Below, piece by piece: positions 58,437 through 64,000 of a stretch of DNA of 64,000 bases. The position numbers were made by a program, and so were the translations under genes. Within the stretch, counting starts at the first letter, position 1; each line of letters starts with the position of its first letter. The stretch spans positions 222,166,996 through 222,230,995 of the forward strand of contig JASDDO010000024.1 of the NCBI GenBank assembly GCA_030015575.1, read 5' to 3'. The notes below the pieces were generated by a model. That model was not told where the DNA came from. It did no database searches and saw only the letters and a program-made list of their open reading frames with translations. Origin of the DNA: Agapanthus africanus (lineage: Eukaryota > Streptophyta > Magnoliopsida > Asparagales > Amaryllidaceae).

Positions 58437-60150
58437 TGTTCATACCAGAATATTGCATTTTATACCGCCCATTCTTACGCTCGTTTGTTTATAGGCAGGT
58501 GCTTTTGATCAGTGTTGGCTACATATTTGCAGAATATAGGTTCTCGGCTCTGAACAGTGAAATTCATGGAAAAGTACGTCAAATTCCGGATTACTGCCAA
58601 CACAGATAAAACACGGGTCTCTGCTCTCTATCCGTATGTTTCCACACACCAGTTTAAGGGACAAAATGGCAAATCGATGTCATTTTCGTGCACAAAGCTC
58701 AATGTCAACACAAGATCCAACATATCTACGCGGAGCTCGAGGAAATCTTGGCAAAAGATCCACATCACATCACCTTTTGATCTACTGAAATTCTGGAAGA
58801 AATGGGAAACGTTTCAGAGAAAAAGTCATATACCACACTGAAGAGTACTAAAAACTAGGAAAAACCACCAAATTTCATGACCTAACTCCTCTAAACGGCC
58901 GTGGTTCCTCGGCATAAGCGCGCTTAGGCCGCGGAACCGCGGCCATTTAGTCTCCTCTCGTTGTCGTTTTTCAGGAGCATGTTGGTCTTTTCTTGTAGGG
59001 GCAGATTCTTGCCCTAGGTTTCCAGTTCCCTTCCTATAAATACCCCAGAACTTGCCAAGCTTTTGGGTGTCCATTCTTTGTGCCTCTTTTGTAGGTTTTA
59101 GTGTAGTTTAGTCTTCTTCTTCTTCTTCTTCATTCTTTCCTCCATGAAAATTGTAATGAGTGCTTTTTGAGTGGATGATGAAATGAAGATGAGGGTTTTC
59201 GTATCATTCTTTTGTTTTAGCTTCCCCTTGAGATCCTTGCTTTCTCTTGATCTTTCAACCTCTTCATTGAGCATGAAAGTTTAAGGGTTTGTTATTGATT
59301 TCAATGGTTGTATCTTCTTATGGAATTAGTGCTTCATTTCACATGAGTTCTTTACCCTTCTCTTGATCTTGCAACCTCTTGATTGAGCTTGCAAGTTTAA
59401 GGGTTGGCTATTGATCCCATGCTTGTCTTGAGTTCTAGTTTCTAGTTCTTTTTCTTGCTTATTTATTTCTTGCTTTTTATTACCTTGCTTTACTTTCATG
59501 CACTTAAATTCCATGCCCTTACTTACTTGTAATCTTTTCTTTTCTTTTGCTCTTTTTTGTTCTTTTTGTGAATGGTTGTAATTATTGTTGTTGTTAAGAA
59601 TCAATACGATATTGTAAGTTAACGTTTCTTTGCTCATTTCCTTTTCCCGTTATTTTCCATTGAACTCCGCCCAAACGATACGCAAGCGCTCCGTTAGGCA
59701 CCCTACCCTAACAAGGTAACGGTGATTCCTAACCGCGACCGATTGCGTTCGGTTTGGCCGGAGGCGAAAGCAAGAGACAAGAACGGAAGGACAAGGGTAA
59801 ATAAGCCGTATTCCACGAATACCGCGCTTAAATCCCCTAATCCACGTTGTTGCCGATTGCTCTAGCTTCAATTGGTCAAGACTCGGCTCAAAGGTTTTTA
59901 GTACGGATTTCTTTAGCTTACAATCTAGTATCTTTTTCTTAACAACTTTATACTTGCAAATAAAACACATAGGTTAGACTTGAATAATCATATACTCATT
60001 CTTTATTGACTCGTCTAAGACAAGAACGGAAATACAACCATCTCCCTGTGGATCGACCCGTGCTCAACCGGCTAGCTGCATAGCGACACCATCCTGATCG
60101 CGGTAAACTGTAGAACTTTGAACATCCGACACGCCAAAAGCGTGCGATCA
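58437..60150 (+). mobile_element. 1.7-kb solo LTR nested in the array LTR, Athila-like style
   Basis: Starts TGTTCATACCAG and ends CGTGCGATCA, flanked by GGGGG (58432) and GGAGG (60151), a TSD with one change. It is absent from the related solo LTR at 14454-18638. It has a TATA box (59035) and near its end CTCCCTGTGGATCGACCC, a phrase seen in Athila/Tat-type LTRs. Family assignment is from memory and tentative. Confidence 0.7.
59035..59042 (+). promoter_or_regulatory. TATA box of the nested solo LTR
   Basis: TATAAATA in CTTCCTATAAATACCCC, followed by a TTC-rich leader; a typical plant LTR promoter layout. Confidence 0.55.
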
Positions 60151-61210
60151 GGAGGCCAGCCACATCCCTCTAAAAACCGGCCAGGCCGGCCCTACAAGGG
60201 AGTTGTGCTCTCGTCTGCAGAGGATGGTCTCCTGGTAGTCTAACTAAGCTCCTAGTATTGTTTATTTGTCTCATAACTTCCCCGGATCATCCCAGATTCA
60301 CCTGCACACCCTAATCACTCACAAACCGACATGAAAAGTTCTAAAATTCCGTATTTTGGGTTTTCAGTGGGGTTGGTCTGGGTTTCCATCAATTGGGAGG
60401 GGTTTAAGGTCACTACTAATGTCCAATTACACAACCACAACTCAAAATAACCTTAACCCTTTCTAGGTTATTCCAAAGTCCACGAAATCACACAATATCG
60501 GTTCTAATCTAGCATGGGGGTATAAGTAATGCAAAAACTAAGCTAATGGTCTAGAAAATACCTCATTTGGCAACTCAAGAATTTTCTTGAGTTGCCCCTA
60601 GTGGCCAAAATCCTTGCTTTCTTGGTCTAAATGGCTTCTCTTGAGTTTGTGCACCTTTTTGTGAAATGGAGATAGGGTTTTGGAGTTGTTTTTGAGATGA
60701 TTTGAGGGCTTGAAGATGGAGGATGAAGAGGGCAGCAGCAGCAACTGAGAATGGAAAGGGAGAGATGAGGGAAGTGAGAGGGGGAGAGAGATCCAAAGCC
60801 AATAAATGCCCCCATGCCTAATAAATGCCATGTCTCCCTTTCTTTTCCTTTTCCTTTTTCTTTTCTTTTCTCCAAATTCCTTTCTCACTCAAATAGTAAC
60901 CCCAAAACAAACATGATAGAAATGCACAAGTGTAAGAAAAATGATATGTGCATGTTTTGCACAAAAATGCTAAAAAACTGATTAGCGATTTTTAATCGCG
61001 ATTAGTACTAAATTAGCATATAATTAATCATAAAAACTTAAAAATGGCATAATTCCATAAAATACCCTATTTTAGAATTTTCCAAAATTTTTCCAAAATT
61101 TTTCCCATTTATCTGTATTTAATTATACCGAAATTTTAAAATATTCATTAAAATAATATTAAATTATAAAAATTCCCAAAAATAATATTTTATTTTTTTT
61201 AAATGTTACA

Positions 61211-61224
61211 ATCTTTCCCCCTTA
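61211..61224 (-). promoter_or_regulatory. polypurine tract of the right-hand array element
   Basis: On the minus strand TAAGGGGGAAAGAT, directly before the LTR start TGTAACATTT. Upstream on that strand is ATTCGGTGACCGAATTTCTT, similar to the run-in to the PPT of plant chromovirus-type Ty3 elements. Confidence 0.85.
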
Positions 61225-64000
61225 AAGAAATTCGGTCACCGAATTTAAATTTAAACCCCCAAATACTAAAACATTTCTGTAAAAAATCCAAGTCGTCGGG
61301 GCTCCGAAATCATCAATACATAAAACGCATCGTAGCGCAATGCATGCGCATAAGTAATGAGAAGATAACTCAAAATCAAAACTCCGTCAAGCATCCCGCA
61401 ATCATCGGAGTCATGGTAAAGACACAAATGTCAAGTCCAAAATGAAACCAATATGATATAAATCAGAACTATTCATGTAAATAGCTGAAGTAAATGCATG
61501 CAAAATATATCCAGGTACTGTCCTCTGACTAGTCCTGCTCAGTATGAAAACACATAGCAAATATCATAAAAATATACTGCTCCAAAAGAAATCAATCCCA
61601 AACATGTATATAAGAGTACCTTGTGCGTCTGGTGCGCACGGAAATCAAAATCCATATATGTGCCATACAGGTGCACAAAACAACATCTAGGTGCAATGGG
61701 TGTGCACCAAAACATCTGTCATAGGCAACGCGTGTGCCTGACAGCAAAATCAGGTGCATCTGACATGCACGAAGAATCCCGATTTAGTGCATCTGGTGTG
61801 CACCAAAATCGTGTCTCAAACATGCGCTCATCACGCGCGAAAATCCAAATCAAATGCACGGAGTGCAAGAAATCAATATCAATATCAAAATCGAAATCGA
61901 CGGTATACAATACGGCTCAATCCAAATCAGGTATACCGCGGTGGATAATCTCACAATCGTGTGCATCAGCGTACACAAATCAAATCAAAACACTAAAAGT
62001 GCATGAAAACGATGCTAGAAGCATAAATCAAATCACCGGCATAAAATAGGCATGAAATCACAATCAATACCTCAAGCGTAATAACTATGCGCAAATACAA
62101 ATACCCAGTAGGTGCAACCATGGTGCAAGAAAACAAATATCATGAAACTCAGTCATCACGACTAAATCATGCAAATAGATCACCCAAAATACCGAAATCC
62201 AAGATGACGGATACGTGATAATCGAATCACATAATCACAAATCATAAATATCGTCGTCGATATTTCCTCCTTCGCAGTCGAGAAGGTGTCGGTGCATCCA
62301 ATGCTAGTAGCGCAAGATATCTACTTGCCTCTTGCTCGCGGTCTGGCGTCCTCTGTCTCTGGGTCCTTATTTCCTCTGTGGATTTCCAATCTCACAATCC
62401 ATTGGCTCATCGGCCCTGTCAGGTGTGCTAACGGGGACGATTCCGTTCTGGCACTTCTCTGGTCATCTCTCGGTCAATCCTCACGACCACTCATAACGCA
62501 GCATGTCACTGGCGCCGACCTCTGGTCCTCTGAATGCACATCACACTTCTGCTCCTGGGAGCAAATCTTATTGCAGCAGTGTCCTGGAAAGAATCCCGCT
62601 CAGGGTTTTTTTTTTCCAATCTCGCCTAAGCCGAACTGGACGGAGGCTGGTACTCTTGCATAATCTCTTCTCGCTTTCTGGACATATGCGGCCTCAGTAC
62701 AACATTTACTCGGAAGCTGGTCGCATCCCAACGCCTATGTAAACATATCCGACCATAATCTCAACGGGGAGTAACAACAGCTCGTCAGCATCTTGCACGA
62801 ACCTCTTGTCCCGCTTGTCTGTATCATCGTCCACTTCGACGTCACGTCTCTATCTGCGCACTGCAATGTTCTCGGCTACGGTCCATCCGAAGTCTCTCTC
62901 AAATCTCTTTTCTGCCGAATTGCCCGGAAGTCATCGTCGTTTACTAAAGCTAATTCTTGTTCCGGAACGGCTGCATACTCATCGTGCCTCTTTCTGGAAG
63001 ATATATCCATATACAATGCCTCTGCGTGCGTATCGCATCTCTGATGTCAGCGGAGTGGAACGTCATCTCGTCGAAATCTCTTGCGAACTCTTTACTTTAC
63101 TCTGCTCCAAATTCGACTGATTCGGACTCGTCTTCTCGCGGCTGCATAGACTGTGCTCCAACGGCTATACTCGTATCTGGAGTCTCCCAAGCAATGTGTC
63201 CCATCACATGATATCCGAAAGATGTCGAAACATTCGATCGACTCGTCAGAACCTTATAATCCCCCAAGAACTCAACATCTTGGGTACAGTTTAGTAGTAC
63301 ACCGGTACATGCCACAGCGTCGGTGGTCCAACCGTAGAAATGCAAACCTAAGCCTCACTAATGGCGCCGCGGAACTGCCGCAAACCCTAAGGTTCAAAGG
63401 CTTTCACACGGTCATTATGTCGAGTTAAGGTTTCATTCTTCTAGAGGGTCCATAGAATCGCTTGCATGTCTTTTCGAATACTTTAAACTTGGAAAATGGG
63501 CTCCTGACATTCGATCGTCTCAATCGACTCTCAACGTACCTGCGTGAAGTCGTCTCTAGCTGGAATCAATCTATCTGATGACCTCACATCGGGGTAAGAG
63601 AACGAACCACATGTCCTAGTCATTCATCCTCGAGTGACTAGCGACCTTCCATCTTATCTCTAAGTATATACTCATGCTGTAGTAGCTCCAATCATCTGGG
63701 CGATATCTCGTCATTTGCAGCAACAACTGGCTCATTCGTCTGTACGCCGAACAATGCCTCAATCATCCTGAATAAGCAATATATCAATGGTCATCACATT
63801 CTTGCAGGCCTCTTGCAGTAGCCTGATCCTCTGGTACCAATCGGCACATCCGGGAAATCTCATAAAAGCGATCCGTCAAACGTTCATGGCGCGAAACACA
63901 ATAAGACGACGCCTCTATATGCAATCGTATGTCTCTGAAATCATGCCCTGGTCAGTCCTTGTCTGCGACGAGCTCATGCTGACGCAACTCTAGCTGTGGC
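61225..64000 (-). mobile_element. array internal region, right copy
   Basis: 61992-64000 repeats 52774-54782. The PPT-proximal part (61225-61991) is present only here. It includes a run of GTGCAC-type hairpins (61630-61990). No intact coding frame was found; plus-strand frames at 62286-62663 and 62793-63120 are antisense shadows shared with the left copy. Confidence 0.65.
61630..61990. repeat. cluster of GTGCAY short inverted repeats
   Basis: Successive short hairpins: GTGCG-tctgg-TGCGCAC (61631), GGTGCA-atgg-GTGTGCACC (61691), AGGCA-acgcg-TGTGCCT (61722), GTGCATctgacATGCAC (61755), GTGCATctggtgTGCAC (61787). They are spaced 30-35 bases and alternate with CAAAATC-like linkers. Confidence 0.7.

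Larger units (their letters stand above)
55138..61210 (-). repeat. array middle LTR, 6.07 kb including a nested solo LTR
   Basis: TGTCACGACCCG at the left and AAATGTTACA at the right; collinear with the solo LTR at 14454-18638. Subtracting the nested 1.7-kb insertion leaves about 4.35 kb, close to the 4.19 kb of the solo copy. Short frames inside it (for example 55662-57931) are not genes. A TA-type run lies at 57361-57377. Confidence 0.88.
52774..64000 (-). mobile_element. tandem Ty3-type LTR array (internal-LTR-internal)
   Basis: 52774-54782 equals 61992-64000 with an offset of 9217-9218 bases and almost no indels. Between them is one LTR (55138-61210), with a PBS on its left and a PPT on its right, both read on the minus strand. 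This is the arrangement left when two elements share a middle LTR. Adding 52774-55137 to 61211-61991 gives an internal domain of about 3.1 kb, too short for gag-pol, so the family looks like a large non-autonomous derivative. The array is cut at 52774 and continues past the window. Confidence 0.85.

Overview
The window reads as a piece of gene-poor, retrotransposon-packed plant nuclear DNA, probably from a eudicot. Evidence: plant-type Ty1/copia and Ty3/gypsy polyproteins, tRNA-iMet-type primer binding sites, a 5S-derived TRIM of the Cassandra type, an RTE-type LINE, an antisense plant mobile domain (PMD) gene with small introns, and no ordinary host gene that I can support. Species cannot be told. 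Coordinates were counted by hand; element edges are good to a few bases where a target-site duplication (TSD) is named and looser elsewhere.

Layout. 1-8641: copia element E1 on the + strand (left LTR cut by the window edge, PBS, 2-kb leader, broken gag-pol, PPT, 1.95-kb right LTR). 8642-13188: unassigned DNA with a G-rich island, a probable L1-type LINE scrap, a TA microsatellite and a fold-back. 13189-26197: an old minus-strand copia element split by two insertions. One is a Cassandra-like TRIM array, itself split by a 4.2-kb Ty3-type solo LTR. The other is an RTE LINE with a perfect 20-bp TSD. 26198-28560 and 38498 to about 38900: 5' part of another E1-like element (EC), whose LTR starts inside the older copia LTR. 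28561-38492: element E2, complete with 2.09-kb LTRs and TSD GTTTA but without usable coding sequence, so a non-autonomous member.

38900-52773: a Tat-lineage Ty3/gypsy element lying on the minus strand. From its 5' side (right) it has a gag C-terminal part, a 2.8-kb solo LTR inserted into gag, a protease, repeated zinc-knuckle modules, RT, and then a spliced PMD gene on the opposite strand. RNase H and integrase are gone. Beyond the PMD gene lies a remarkable non-coding tract (about 38.9-42.2 kb) built of dozens of different short perfect hairpins set almost end to end, including G-box (CACGTG) palindromes. This is the most unusual thing in the window.

52774-64000: a tandem Ty3-type array on the minus strand (internal-LTR-internal). 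The middle LTR has a PBS on one side and a PPT on the other, and the flanking internal regions are duplicated 9.2 kb apart. This LTR carries another solo LTR. The inferred internal domain is only about 3.1 kb, so the family looks non-autonomous.

Nothing here works as a host pathway. The biology is transposition, nesting, LTR-LTR recombination (four solo LTRs, one tandem array) and decay, with several stop codons at tryptophan positions that fit deamination of methylated DNA. Besides the hairpin tract, the most useful signals are a leader stem-loop conserved between E1 and E2 with a paired base change, a triplicated leader motif that differs between but not within elements, and the antisense PMD gene with its own likely promoter and introns.
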